DNA from: Sphingomonas sp. JC676
Lineage (GTDB): Bacteria > Pseudomonadota > Alphaproteobacteria > Sphingomonadales > Sphingomonadaceae
Length of the DNA stretch: 64,000 bases
Reading direction: 5' to 3'
Assembly (NCBI RefSeq): GCF_014489075.1
Contig: NZ_JACTGR010000001.1
Span: forward strand, 372,001 to 436,000
The notes under the pieces are model-generated. The model saw nothing but the letters and a program-made list of their open reading frames with translations, searched no databases and was not told the DNA's origin. This document shows positions 28,141-36,715 of this stretch, piece by piece. The position numbers were made by a program, and so were the translations under genes. Positions within the stretch are counted from its first letter, which is position 1, and every line of letters starts with the position of its first letter.

Positions 28141-29193
28141 ATGATCACCGACTGGGGCTTCCCCGATTTCGACGACCATGAGGGCGTCCATCTGTTCAGC
28201 GACCGCGAATCGGGTCTGAGCGCGATCATCGCGGTTCACTCGAGCAAGCTCGGCCCGGCGGCAGGTGGCGTGCGCTTCTGGCACTATGCCGATCATCGTG
28301 CGGCGATCACCGATGCGCTACGCCTGTCGCGCGGCATGAGCTACAAGAATGCCATGGCCAATCTGCCGCTCGGCGGTGGCAAGGGCGTGGTGCTAGCGAG
28401 CGAGCCGGGCGCCGAGATCACCACCGCGCAGCTCGAGGCGTTCGGCCGCGCGGTCGAATCGCTTGGCGGGCGCTATGTGACGGCCGAGGATGTCGGCATG
28501 TCCGAGGCGCGGATGAAGGTGGTCGCGACCCAGACCCGTCATGTTTCCGGCCTTCCGGTCGCGGCGGGCGGTGCCGGGGGCGATCCGGGTCCGGTGACCG
28601 CGCGCGGCGTCTATCTGGGCGTCAAGGCGGCGGCGAAGCGCGGGCTGGGGACCGAATCGATGGCCGGCGTGCGCGTCGCGATCCAGGGCGTGGGCTCGGT
28701 CGGCGGCGGTGTCGCGCGGCTGCTCGCCAAGGACGGCGCGAAGCTGGTGCTGGCCGACGTCAACGCCGAGCGCGCCAAGGCGCTGGCAGCCGAGCTAGGC
28801 GCGGAGGCAGTCGCCGCCGATGCGATCCTGACCCAGGAAACCGATCTGTTCAGCCCGAACGCGCTAGGCGCGATCCTGACTGAACAGTCGATCGCGGAGC
28901 TGAAGTGCAAGGTCGTGGCGGGCGGCGCCAACAACCAGCTCGCGACGCGGGCGGACGGCCAGCGGCTGCACGACCGCGGCATCCTCTACGCCCCTGACTA
29001 CGTGATCAACGCGGGCGGGATCATCAATGTCGGCCTCGAATATCTGGGCCAAGGCAATATGGCCGAGGTCATGGCGCGCGTCGACAAGATCCCGTTACGG
29101 CTGATCGAGGTATGGGACGAGAGCGACCGCACCGGCGATCCCGAGAGCGAGGTCGCGGACCGGATCGCGCAGCGGCTGATCGGGCGGGGCTGA
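28141..29193 (+). CDS. leucine dehydrogenase-like amino-acid dehydrogenase
   Basis: 350-aa Glu/Leu/Phe/Val dehydrogenase, catalysing NAD-dependent oxidative deamination of a branched or hydrophobic amino acid. The N-terminal domain has the glycine-rich KNAMANLPLGGGKGVV with the two catalytic lysines at about 69 and 81. The Rossmann domain is marked by VAIQGVGSVGGGVARLLAKDGAKLVLADVN. GGANNQLA and APDYVINAGGIINVGLEY are typical of the leucine dehydrogenase branch. Start ATG at 28141, 23 nt after tRNA-His. The gene is convergent with the LysR gene (stop codons 2 nt apart). Confidence 0.92.
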   Translation: MITDWGFPDFDDHEGVHLFSDRESGLSAIIAVHSSKLGPAAGGVRFWHYADHRAAITDALRLSRGMSYKNAMANLPLGGGKGVVLASEPGAEITTAQLEAFGRAVESLGGRYVTAEDVGMSEARMKVVATQTRHVSGLPVAAGGAGGDPGPVTARGVYLGVKAAAKRGLGTESMAGVRVAIQGVGSVGGGVARLLAKDGAKLVLADVNAERAKALAAELGAEAVAADAILTQETDLFSPNALGAILTEQSIAELKCKVVAGGANNQLATRADGQRLHDRGILYAPDYVINAGGIINVGLEYLGQGNMAEVMARVDKIPLRLIEVWDESDRTGDPESEVADRIAQRLIGRG

Positions 29194-29195
29194 GG

Positions 29196-30092
29196 TCAAC
29201 TCGCCAGGACGAGGTTGGCGTCCAGAAAGTCCAGGAAAGCCCGCACCCTCAGCGCCAGGCGTTCATGGCCGTCGTACAAGGCGTGGATATCCTCGCCGTC
29301 GCCGGGGTTGAAAGGCGCGAGTATCTCGACCAGCCGGCCGGCCGCGAGATCCGCGGCGACATGAAACCGGCCGAGTCGGGCGATGCCGCCGCCCGATGCC
29401 GCCATCAGCCGGACAACCTCGCCCGAATTGCCCAGAAAGGGCCCATCGACCGGGCGCTGGACGATGCGGCTGCCGATGCGGAACGGCCAGCTGTCGACGC
29501 TGCGGCGGAAGCTGAACTGCAGGCAGATATGGCGCGCAAGGTCGCCCGGTTCGGCCGGCATGCCGTGCCTGGCGAGATAGTCGGGACTGGCGACCAGCGC
29601 CATCGCGCTGCGGCCGAGTTTCTTCGCGCGCAACCGCGTGTCGCGCAGCGGGCCGATCCGGATCGCGATGTCGGCGCGCTCCTCGATAAGGTCCACCAGC
29701 GCGTCCGAAAGCGAGAGCTCGACCGTGACAGCGCGATTTGCCTCGAGGAAGCGTGGCAGGATCGGCACAAGATACTGCATGCCAAAGGGCACCGATGAAT
29801 TGATCCTCAGCGTGCCGCGCGGGCCGCGATGTTCGCGCCCCAGGCTTTGCTCCACCGCATCGACTTCGGCGAGCAGCCCCGAAATGCGGTCGCGATAGGA
29901 TTCGCCTTCCGGCGTGAGCGAGAGCGAGCGTGTCGTGCGCTGGATGAGCCGCACGCCCAGCCGGGCCTCGAGCCGGGCGATGCTGCGGCTCACGGCGGAA
30001 GGCGTGAGCCGCAGCGTCTTCGCAGCGGCGGCGAAGCTTCCGCCTTTCGTCACCGCGAGAAAGGTCTCCATGTCGCCGATGCGATTGTCCAT
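29196..30092 (-). CDS. LysR family transcriptional regulator
   Basis: 298-aa LysR-type regulator. The winged helix-turn-helix covers residues 1-60 (DMETFLAVTKGGSFAAAAKTLRLTPSAVSRSIARLEARLGVRLIQRTTRSLSLT). The effector-binding domain begins near residue 90 (GTLRINSSVPFGMQYLVPILPRFLEANRAV). The ATG at 30092 is chosen because the HTH begins directly after it; a TTG/ATG pair 57-60 nt upstream would add unrelated residues. Divergent from an SDR gene with a 108-nt spacer, so it probably controls that gene. Confidence 0.92.
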   Translation of the reverse strand: MDNRIGDMETFLAVTKGGSFAAAAKTLRLTPSAVSRSIARLEARLGVRLIQRTTRSLSLTPEGESYRDRISGLLAEVDAVEQSLGREHRGPRGTLRINSSVPFGMQYLVPILPRFLEANRAVTVELSLSDALVDLIEERADIAIRIGPLRDTRLRAKKLGRSAMALVASPDYLARHGMPAEPGDLARHICLQFSFRRSVDSWPFRIGSRIVQRPVDGPFLGNSGEVVRLMAASGGGIARLGRFHVAADLAAGRLVEILAPFNPGDGEDIHALYDGHERLALRVRAFLDFLDANLVLAS

Positions 30093-30200
30093 GCCGCGCC
30101 ATTCGTGATTGTAGATCACTTCTATTGTGCAGGAATGCGCTCTAATCATCAATATCCGCTGCGCTTATCTCCCTTCGAACACGAACAGGAGGTTTCGAAA

Positions 30201-30986
30201 ATGGATCTGCAACTCAAGGGAAAGACCGCGCTGGTCACGGGCTCGACCGCCGGCATCGGGCTGGCGATCGCCGAGCGGCTTGCCGCCGAAGGCGTGGAAG
30301 TCGTCATCACCGGCCGCAGCCAGGACAAGCTCGACGCCGCCGCCACCCAGGTGGGCAAGGCCGGGCGCGTGCGCGCGGCCTTGGCGGATCCGGCCACGGC
30401 GCAAGGCACGGCCACGCTGATCGAGGCGGTGCCGGCAATCGATATCCTGGTGAACAATCTCGGCATCTACGAAGCCAAGCCGTTCACCGAGATCACCGAC
30501 GAGGACTGGTTCCGCTTCTTCGAGACCAATGTGATGAGCGGTATCCGCCTGTCGCGGCACTATTTTCCCAAGATGCTCGAAGCGAATTGGGGCCGCGTGA
30601 TATTCATCGCGAGCGAGAGCGCGCTGCTGATCCCGGGCGAGATGGTCCATTACGGCATGACGAAGACCGCCCAGCTCTCGATCGCGCGCGGTATGGCCGA
30701 GCAGACGCGCGGCACCGGCGTCACCGTCAATTCGGTCCTGCCGGGGCCGACCCGTTCGGAAGGTATCGTCGAATTCATCCGTTCAGTGGTGGACAACAAG
30801 AATGCGCCCGAAGCCGAGCGCGAGTCCGAATTCTTCAACAAGCTGCGGCCGCTATCGCTGATCCGCCGCCTGATCGAAGCCGAGGAAATCGCGTCGATGG
30901 TGGCGTTCCTCGCCAGCCCGCTCGCGGCGGTGACCAACGGCGCGGCGCTTAGGGCAGAAGGCGGGATTGTTCCGACGATCGCCTGA
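30201..30986 (+). CDS. short-chain dehydrogenase/reductase
   Basis: 261-aa classical SDR. The Rossmann motif TGSTAGIGLAIAERL begins at residue 14, the NNLGIYE motif is present, and the catalytic Ser, Tyr and Lys appear in IFIASESALLI and HYGMTKTAQ. VNSVLPGPTRSEG follows, as is typical. The substrate is unknown. AGGAGG lies 9 nt before the ATG. The divergent LysR gene is the likely regulator, and a hairpin separates it from the ECF41 operon downstream. Confidence 0.92.
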   Translation: MDLQLKGKTALVTGSTAGIGLAIAERLAAEGVEVVITGRSQDKLDAAATQVGKAGRVRAALADPATAQGTATLIEAVPAIDILVNNLGIYEAKPFTEITDEDWFRFFETNVMSGIRLSRHYFPKMLEANWGRVIFIASESALLIPGEMVHYGMTKTAQLSIARGMAEQTRGTGVTVNSVLPGPTRSEGIVEFIRSVVDNKNAPEAERESEFFNKLRPLSLIRRLIEAEEIASMVAFLASPLAAVTNGAALRAEGGIVPTIA

Positions 30987-30996
30987 GAACTACTGG

Positions 30997-31021
30997 CGCG
31001 GCTTCCCTTACGGGAGCCGCG
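30997..31021 (+). terminator. hairpin after the SDR gene
   Basis: 7-bp outer stem CGCGGCT / AGCCGCG continuing, after a bulged T, into CCC/GGG with a short TTAC loop, 11 nt beyond the SDR stop. No T-run. Confidence 0.5.
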
Positions 31022-31062
31022 TCGGCGCTATCCGCGATTTTTCGAATTAATTTTGCGGATCA

Positions 31063-31089
31063 TGTCACATCCGCCGTGCGCGCCTCGTC
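31063..31089 (+). promoter_or_regulatory. ECF41-type promoter
   Basis: TGTCACA at 31063-31069 and CGTC at 31086-31089, spaced by 16 nt. This equals the published ECF41 target promoter (-35 TGTCACA, -10 CGTC). It lies 33 nt upstream of the AhpD-like gene that is co-transcribed with the ECF41 sigma factor, so the sigma factor should drive its own operon. Confidence 0.85.
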
Positions 31090-31121
31090 ATGTCATCGAA
31101 CCCCTTGAAAGGATGAAGACA

Positions 31122-31586
31122 ATGACTGCACGACTCGACCCGTTCAAAGCCGCTCCCGCTCAGATGAAGCTCTGGACCGACGCGACCACCGCTTTCGGCC
31201 CGTCGCTCGAAACCAGCCTGAAGGAGCTGGTGAAGATCCGCGCCTCGCAGATCAACGGCTGCGCCAATTGCCTGAACATGCACACCGCCGATGCGCGCAA
31301 GGAGGGCGAGAGCGAGCAGCGCATCTATCTGCTGAGCGCCTGGCAGGACGCGCCCGGATTTTCGGCTCGCGAGCGCGCAGCGCTGGCATGGACCGATGCG
31401 CTGACGCTGGTTTCTACGGCACGGGCACCGGAATCAGTTTATGCTGCGCTGAAGGCCGAATTCACCGACGAGGAGCAGGTGGAACTGACGCTGCTGATCA
31501 ACGCCATCAACGGCTGGAACCGCCTCGCGGTGGGTTTCGACCTGTTCTATGGCGCCGTCCGCGCCCCGGTGCGCGAGGCGGCATGA
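31122..31586 (+). CDS. carboxymuconolactone decarboxylase/AhpD-like protein
   Basis: 154-aa protein of the AhpD-like alkylhydroperoxidase fold. The redox motif is CANCLNMH with Cys47, Cys50 and His54, preceded by the conserved LKELVKIRASQINGC. It is predicted to reduce peroxides or act as a thiol oxidoreductase in the cytoplasm. The ATG at 31122 has AAGGA 8 nt upstream; an ATG 9 nt earlier overlaps that site. The stop overlaps the ATG of the sigma gene (ATGA). AhpD-like proteins are the classic genomic partners of ECF41 sigma factors. Confidence 0.92.
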   Translation: MTARLDPFKAAPAQMKLWTDATTAFGPSLETSLKELVKIRASQINGCANCLNMHTADARKEGESEQRIYLLSAWQDAPGFSARERAALAWTDALTLVSTARAPESVYAALKAEFTDEEQVELTLLINAINGWNRLAVGFDLFYGAVRAPVREAA

Positions 31587-32440
31587 GTGCCGAGGACGCA
31601 GCGGCGAGCTTCGATCCGCTGCGTCCGCGGCTAACCCGCATCGCCTATCGCATGCTCGGCTCGGTCGCGGATGCGGAGGATGTGGTGCAGGAGGCGTTCG
31701 TCCGCTGGATGGGCACCGATCGCACTGCCGTGCGCGAGCCCGAGGCGTTCCTGCGCCGCGTGGTGACCCGCCTTTGTCTTGACCAGATCAAGTCAGCGCG
31801 GGCGCGTCGCGAGACCTATGTCGGCCCCTGGTTGCCCGAGCCGATCGTCGAGGAGGAAGAGGAAGCGGACGACGTCACGCTGCCGCTGATGCTTGCGCTC
31901 GAACGACTCTCGCCGCTCGAGCGCGCGGCTTTCCTGCTCCACGACGTATTCGGGGTGAGCTTCGACGAGATCGCCGAGACGATCCAGCGCGATCCGGCAG
32001 CGTGCCGCCAGCTCGCGAGCCGGGCGCGCAGCCATGTCCGTGGTGCGCGGCCGCGCTTCGAGGTCTCGAAAGAGAAGGGGCTGGAGATCGCCGAGGCCTT
32101 CTTCGCGGCGTCGCGCAGCGGGGACATGGGCGGGCTGCGCTCGCTGCTCGCGGCGGACGTCTCGCTCTATTCGGACGGCGGCGGCAAGGTCCATGCCGGG
32201 CTCAAGCCGATCTACGGCATCGACGACATGATCAAGCTCCACGCCTCGCTCGCGCGCTTCTTCGTCAAAGATATGTCGCAGGTGGTGCGCTATGGCATGA
32301 TCAACGGGTTGCCGGGCTTCGTGACGATCGAGCCGGGCGGCGTCCTCCAGACCACCGCGCTGGCGATTGGCGAGGACGGGATCGAGGCGATCTATGTGAT
32401 GCGCAATCCCGACAAGCTTGAGCATTTGCGGCCACATTAA
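31583..32440 (+). CDS. ECF41 family RNA polymerase sigma factor (SigJ-like)
   Basis: 285-aa extracytoplasmic function sigma factor with a SnoaL-like C-terminal extension. Region 2 is DPLRPRLTRIAYRMLGSVADAEDVVQEAFVRW (residues 11-42) and region 4 is ERLSPLERAAFLLHDVFGVSFDEIAETI (107-134). The three ECF41 signatures are all present: WLPEP at 83-87 in the linker, DGGGKV at 198-203, and NPDKL at 275-279. In this group the C-terminal domain replaces an anti-sigma factor and tunes activity. Start overlaps the upstream AhpD-like stop (ATGA). A promoter of the matching type lies upstream of the pair. Confidence 0.95.
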   Translation: MSAEDAAASFDPLRPRLTRIAYRMLGSVADAEDVVQEAFVRWMGTDRTAVREPEAFLRRVVTRLCLDQIKSARARRETYVGPWLPEPIVEEEEEADDVTLPLMLALERLSPLERAAFLLHDVFGVSFDEIAETIQRDPAACRQLASRARSHVRGARPRFEVSKEKGLEIAEAFFAASRSGDMGGLRSLLAADVSLYSDGGGKVHAGLKPIYGIDDMIKLHASLARFFVKDMSQVVRYGMINGLPGFVTIEPGGVLQTTALAIGEDGIEAIYVMRNPDKLEHLRPH

Positions 32441-32445
32441 TCGTT

Positions 32446-32475
32446 CGTCACCCCGGCCGCAGTGCCGGGGTGACG
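32446..32475. repeat. GTCACCCCGG palindrome after the sigma gene
   Basis: Perfect 11-bp inverted repeat CGTCACCCCGG / CCGGGGTGACG with an 8-nt loop, 5 nt after the sigma factor stop. Its ends match the palindrome at 4132-4213, so it looks like a member of the same dispersed repeat family; it may also terminate the sigma operon. Confidence 0.7.
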
Positions 32476-32571
32476 AGAAGGTATCGGATTTTTGAGAGCA
32501 GGATTCGACCAAGCGACAACGGTTACGCCCGCACCATGGATTCCTCGGAAGAACCCCGCTAATCCCCCGCC

Positions 32572-33297
32572 GTGCCCGTGCTCCACGCTCTCGCCAATCC
32601 CGCGCGCTTCCTGAAGATCGCGCGACCGCTGACGCCGATCCTGTTCTGGGTCGGGCTCGCGCTGGCCGTGTTCGGTGGCTGGGCGGGGCTGACGCTGACG
32701 CCGCCCGACTATCTCCAGAAGGAGACGGTGCGGATCCTCTATATCCATGTTCCCGCCGCCTGGCTGGGGATGGGCGGATGGAGCGCGCTGGCCGCATCCA
32801 GTCTGGGCTATCTCGTCTGGCGGCATCCGCTTGCGAACATCGCCGCGCGCGCGATCGCGCCGGCGGGCGCGGTGTTCGCGGCGCTCTGCCTGATCACCGG
32901 TTCGATCTGGGGGCGTCCGACCTGGGGCACCTGGTGGGAATGGGACGGGCGGTTGACCAGCATGCTGCTGCTGTTCTTTGTCTATATCGCCTATATCGCG
33001 CTCGCCCGTGCCGATGCGGATCGCGGCGGCGACGGCCGAATCCCGGCGCTATTCGGGGTCGCGGGGACGGTGCTGCTGCCGATCATCCGCTATTCGGTGA
33101 TCTGGTGGAACACGCTGCATCAGGGGCAGAGCATCGGCCTCACCAGCTCGTCGATCGACAAGTCGATGCTGTGGCCGCTCTTCTTCACGCTGGGTGGGTT
33201 CAGCCTGTTGTTCGCGGGTGTGGTGCTGATGCGGATGCGGGCGATGCTCGCGACGCAGAAGGTCGAGGCGCGAATGCGCCGGATGGCGGCGCAATGA
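32572..33297 (+). CDS. ccmC: heme exporter protein CcmC
   Basis: 241-aa inner-membrane protein with six helices that passes heme to CcmE. The periplasmic tryptophan motif is WGTWWEWDGRL; the flanking heme-ligand histidines are in ILYIHVPAAW and NTLHQG. The start is GTG at 32572 with a poor ribosome site. It is the first gene of a continuous ccm operon in which every junction overlaps. ccmA and ccmB, which encode the ABC partner, are not in the window. Confidence 0.95.
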   Translation: MPVLHALANPARFLKIARPLTPILFWVGLALAVFGGWAGLTLTPPDYLQKETVRILYIHVPAAWLGMGGWSALAASSLGYLVWRHPLANIAARAIAPAGAVFAALCLITGSIWGRPTWGTWWEWDGRLTSMLLLFFVYIAYIALARADADRGGDGRIPALFGVAGTVLLPIIRYSVIWWNTLHQGQSIGLTSSSIDKSMLWPLFFTLGGFSLLFAGVVLMRMRAMLATQKVEARMRRMAAQ

Positions 33298-33425
33298 ACC
33301 ATTGGGCGTTCGTGGCGGCCGCTTATGTGGTTACCGTGCTCGGCACGGGCGGGCTGGCGCTGCTGAGCTTCGTGGCGATGCGCCGCGCTGAAGCCACGGC
33401 GGATTCGCTGAGGCGCGACAAGTGA
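33294..33425 (+). CDS. ccmD: heme exporter protein CcmD
   Basis: 43-aa single-pass membrane protein (MNHWAFVAAAYVVTVLGTGG onward), with the aromatic start, one hydrophobic helix at about 5-28 and a basic tail (MRRAEATADSLRRDK). CcmD stabilizes CcmC with CcmE and helps release holo-CcmE. ATG overlaps the ccmC stop (ATGA), and its own stop overlaps the GTG of ccmE. Confidence 0.9.
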   Translation: MNHWAFVAAAYVVTVLGTGGLALLSFVAMRRAEATADSLRRDK

Positions 33426-33856
33426 AGGCAAAGCACCAACGGCTCGTGCTGGGCCTGCTCGCGCTCGCCGCGATTGTCGGCGCCGGATTGCTCGCCTTGT
33501 CGGCGCTCAAGGATCAGGCGGCGTTCTTCTATGCGCCGGGCGATGTGGCCGGGAAGCCGCTGCCTCTGGGCAAGGCCGTGCGGCTCGGCGGCATGGTCGA
33601 GACCGGATCGCTCAAGCGCGAGGCGGATGGGGTCTCGATCCATTTCACCGTCACCGACGGCCAAGCCAAGGTACCGGTGGCGTTTCGCGGCGTGACCCCG
33701 GACCTGTTCCGCGAGGGATCGGGCGTGGTGGCCGAGGGCAAGTTCAATCCCGACGGCAGCTTCGCGGCCGACAATCTGCTCGCCAAGCATGACGAGCGCT
33801 ACATGCCGCCGCAAATGGCTGGCAAGATGCACAAGACCGAGACGCTCGAACGATGA
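33422..33856 (+). CDS. ccmE: cytochrome c maturation heme chaperone CcmE
   Basis: 144-aa membrane-anchored periplasmic heme chaperone. One N-terminal helix (about 8-29) is followed by the OB-fold domain. The covalent heme-binding His123 and Tyr127 lie in LLAKHDERYMPP. GTG start overlaps the ccmD stop; the stop overlaps the ccmF start. Confidence 0.96.
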   Translation: MKAKHQRLVLGLLALAAIVGAGLLALSALKDQAAFFYAPGDVAGKPLPLGKAVRLGGMVETGSLKREADGVSIHFTVTDGQAKVPVAFRGVTPDLFREGSGVVAEGKFNPDGSFAADNLLAKHDERYMPPQMAGKMHKTETLER

Positions 33857-35787
33857 TCGCCGAGGCGGGTCTTGCCGCGCTCTGGATGGCGAGCGCATTC
33901 GCGGTCGTGCAGATCCTGCTCGCCTGGGGTGCGGCCAAGGGCGCGGCGGTCGGCCGGGGCGAGGAGCTGATGGTGGCGCTCAGGCGCACCGCACTCGTCC
34001 AGGGGTTGTTGGCGGTGCTGGCATTCGGACTGCTGATCGCGGTGTTCGTGCGCAGCGACATGTCCGTGCTGCTCGTCGTCGAGAACAGCCATTCGATGAA
34101 GCCCTTGCTCTACAAGATCTCGGGTACCTGGGGAAACCATGAGGGCTCGATGCTGCTCTGGGTCACCGTGCTGGCGATTGCCGGGGCGGGCGTGGCGCTG
34201 TTCGAGCGACGGCTGGCAGCGGGAACGCTGGCAGCGACTTTGGGCGCGCAGGCTGCGATCGGGCTGGGCTTCTATGCCTTTCTCGCCTTTGCTTCGAACC
34301 CGTTCGTGCGCGTCAATCCGGCGCCGGCGGATGGGCAGGGGCTCAATCCGTTGCTCCAGGACCCCGGCCTGGCCTTCCATCCGCCGACGCTCTACCTCGG
34401 CTATGTCGGGCTGTCGGTTGCCTTCAGCTTTGCGGTGGGCGCGCTCCTCATGCGCGACGTCGGGCCGGCCTTTGCTCGCGCGATGCGGCCCTGGGTGCTG
34501 GCGGCGTGGATCTTCCTGACGATCGGGATCACCGCGGGCAGCTACTGGGCCTATTACGAGCTCGGCTGGGGCGGCTGGTGGTTCTGGGATCCGGTCGAGA
34601 ACGCATCGCTGATGCCCTGGCTGGCGGCGACGGCCCTGCTCCATTCGGTGACGGTGCTGGCAACCCGCGACGGGCTGCGCGCCTGGACATTGATGCTGGC
34701 GGTAGTCGCCTTCTCAATGTCGATGATCGGGACGTTCCTGGTGCGCTCGGGCATTCTGGTCAGCGTCCATGCCTTTGCGGTCGATCCGACGCGCGGCACC
34801 TTCATCCTCGCGCTGCTGGGCATCTATATCGGCGGCGCGCTTGCGCTGTTCGGCGCGCGCGTGGGCACGGTGAAGCAGGGATCGACCTTCGAGATCGTCA
34901 GCCGCGAGGGCGCGCTGGTGCTCAACAACCTGCTGCTGACGGTTATCCTCGGGGTGGTCTTTATCGGGACGCTTTATCCGTTGATCGCGCAGGCGGCGGG
35001 CGTGCAGCTTTCGATCGGCGCGCCGTTCTTCGACAAAGCGGTGGGGCCGGTCGCGCTGCTGCTGGTCGCGGCGACCGGCGCGGGGCCGCTGCTGCGCTGG
35101 CGGCGCGACAATCTCAATGCGCTGCTCGGTCGCGTGACGATCCCCGTGGCGGTGGCGGGAATCAGCTTCGCGCTGGTGTTCGTGCTGGCGGGCGGCACGT
35201 CGCTGCTCTCGGTGTTCGGGATCGCCTTTGCGGCCGGTCTGGCGGCGGCGAGCGTGGCGCCGCTGTGGAAGCGCAACCTCAAGCGCACGCCGCTGCATGT
35301 CTGGGGCATGGTGATCGCGCATCTGGGCGTGGCGGTGAGCCTGTGCGGCATGGCGGCGGATAGCGCGTTCAAGACCGAGCGGCTCGCGGCAGTGCATGTC
35401 GGCGACAATCTGGCGGTGGGGCCGTTCCGGGTGACTCTGGTCGAAGTGCGGCCGATCGTTGGACCGAACTGGTCGGCGCTGGAGGCGCGGCTGAAGGTAC
35501 AGCGCGGGGATGGCACGCCGTTCGAGCTGATGCCGCAGCAGCGCTTCTTCGCCAATCCGCCGACCAATACGAGCGAAGCGGCGATCAGCACCCTGCTCGA
35601 CGGGCAGCTATACACTGTGCTGGGCGCCGGCGACGGCGGGGGGCGCTGGCAGCTTCGCCTTTGGTGGAAGCCTTTCGTGACCTTGATCTGGGGCGGGGGC
35701 GCGTTGATCGCACTGGGCGGTGCGCTGGCGCTGATCGGCCGAGTGCGCCGCGAGATGCGCGACGCCCATGCGGAGCATTACGCATGA
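33853..35787 (+). CDS. ccmF: cytochrome c heme lyase subunit CcmF
   Basis: 644-aa polytopic membrane protein of the heme lyase. It shows WGNHEGSMLLWVTVL near residue 97, the Trp-rich heme-handling motif GWGGWWFWDPVENASLMPWL near 237, and about fifteen helices. It ligates heme from CcmE to apocytochrome c together with CcmH and CcmI. ATGA overlaps occur at both ends of the gene. Confidence 0.97.
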   Translation: MIAEAGLAALWMASAFAVVQILLAWGAAKGAAVGRGEELMVALRRTALVQGLLAVLAFGLLIAVFVRSDMSVLLVVENSHSMKPLLYKISGTWGNHEGSMLLWVTVLAIAGAGVALFERRLAAGTLAATLGAQAAIGLGFYAFLAFASNPFVRVNPAPADGQGLNPLLQDPGLAFHPPTLYLGYVGLSVAFSFAVGALLMRDVGPAFARAMRPWVLAAWIFLTIGITAGSYWAYYELGWGGWWFWDPVENASLMPWLAATALLHSVTVLATRDGLRAWTLMLAVVAFSMSMIGTFLVRSGILVSVHAFAVDPTRGTFILALLGIYIGGALALFGARVGTVKQGSTFEIVSREGALVLNNLLLTVILGVVFIGTLYPLIAQAAGVQLSIGAPFFDKAVGPVALLLVAATGAGPLLRWRRDNLNALLGRVTIPVAVAGISFALVFVLAGGTSLLSVFGIAFAAGLAAASVAPLWKRNLKRTPLHVWGMVIAHLGVAVSLCGMAADSAFKTERLAAVHVGDNLAVGPFRVTLVEVRPIVGPNWSALEARLKVQRGDGTPFELMPQQRFFANPPTNTSEAAISTLLDGQLYTVLGAGDGGGRWQLRLWWKPFVTLIWGGGALIALGGALALIGRVRREMRDAHAEHYA

Positions 35788-36311
35788 GGCGGGTGTTGAT
35801 CTGGCTGCCGCTGGCGCTGTTCGCGCTGATCTTCGCGCTGGTGACGAGCGGGCTCGTGAAGCCGGGCGAGCGGATGGTGCATTCGGCAATGGTCGGCAAG
35901 CCGATGCCGGCGATGAACCTTCCGGCGCTGGTACCGGGTAAGGCCGGCATCGCCACCATGGATTTCGGCAAGGGCAAGCCGCGGCTGCTCAACGTCTTCG
36001 CGAGCTGGTGCATCCCGTGTATCGCCGAGGCGCCGCAGCTGATGAAGCTCAAGGCGGCGGGGGCCGAGATCGACGCGATCGCCATTCGCGACACGGGCGA
36101 AGCGGTGCAGGCATTCCTGAAGCAGAACGGCGATCCCTACACACGGATCGGCGACGACAAGGCGAGCGCGGCGCAGCTCGCGCTCGGATCGTCGGGCGTG
36201 CCGGAGACCTTCGTGATCGATGCGCGGGGCAGGATCGCCTATCAGCATATCGGCGACGTCCGCGAAGAGAATGTGCCCGAGCTGCTCGCCGAGCTGGAGA
36301 AGGCGAAGTGA
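35784..36311 (+). CDS. ccmG: thiol:disulfide interchange protein CcmG/DsbE
   Basis: 175-aa membrane-anchored thioredoxin-fold protein that keeps apocytochrome c cysteines reduced. One N-terminal helix (MRRVLIWLPLALFALIFALV), then the active site ASWCIPC with Cys76 and Cys79, and the cis-Pro segment SSGVPETFVID. WCIPC differs from the more common WCPTC, but WCxPC forms occur in alphaproteobacteria. Overlaps its neighbours by 4 nt on both sides. Confidence 0.95.
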   Translation: MRRVLIWLPLALFALIFALVTSGLVKPGERMVHSAMVGKPMPAMNLPALVPGKAGIATMDFGKGKPRLLNVFASWCIPCIAEAPQLMKLKAAGAEIDAIAIRDTGEAVQAFLKQNGDPYTRIGDDKASAAQLALGSSGVPETFVIDARGRIAYQHIGDVREENVPELLAELEKAK

Positions 36312-36715
36312 GGCTGCTCGCGCTTGGCCTGGCACTGCTGGCGGCAACGCCTGTGCTGGCGGATTCGAAGCTGCCGCCGTCGCCACTTTCCTACAGCCAG
36401 CTTCCCGATCCGGTGCAGGAGGCCAAGGCCAAGGCGCTGATGGAGACTTTGCGCTGCCTCGTGTGCCAGGGCCAATCGATCGCCGACAGTGACGCCGAGA
36501 TGGCGGGCGACATGCGCGCACTGGTGCGCGAGCGCGTGGCCAAGGGCGAGAAGCCCGAGGCGATCCGCAAATGGCTGGTCCAGCGCTATGGCGACTATGT
36601 CACCTATGATCCGCCGCTGAGCTGGGTGACGGCGCCGCTCTGGCTGACCCCGATCGTGCTGATCGTGGCGGGGCTGTTCCTTGCGCGGCGGCTGTTCCGC
36701 AGGCGGAGGGCATGA
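36308..36715 (+). CDS. ccmH: cytochrome c maturation protein CcmH
   Basis: 135-aa protein with signal peptide (to LAD near residue 19), the redox motif LRCLVCQGQSI with Cys50 and Cys53, a three-helix bundle, and one C-terminal membrane helix. It corresponds to the short CcmH/CcmL form; the TPR part is a separate gene (the next one). GTG start overlaps the ccmG stop. Confidence 0.95.
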   Translation: MRLLALGLALLAATPVLADSKLPPSPLSYSQLPDPVQEAKAKALMETLRCLVCQGQSIADSDAEMAGDMRALVRERVAKGEKPEAIRKWLVQRYGDYVTYDPPLSWVTAPLWLTPIVLIVAGLFLARRLFRRRRA

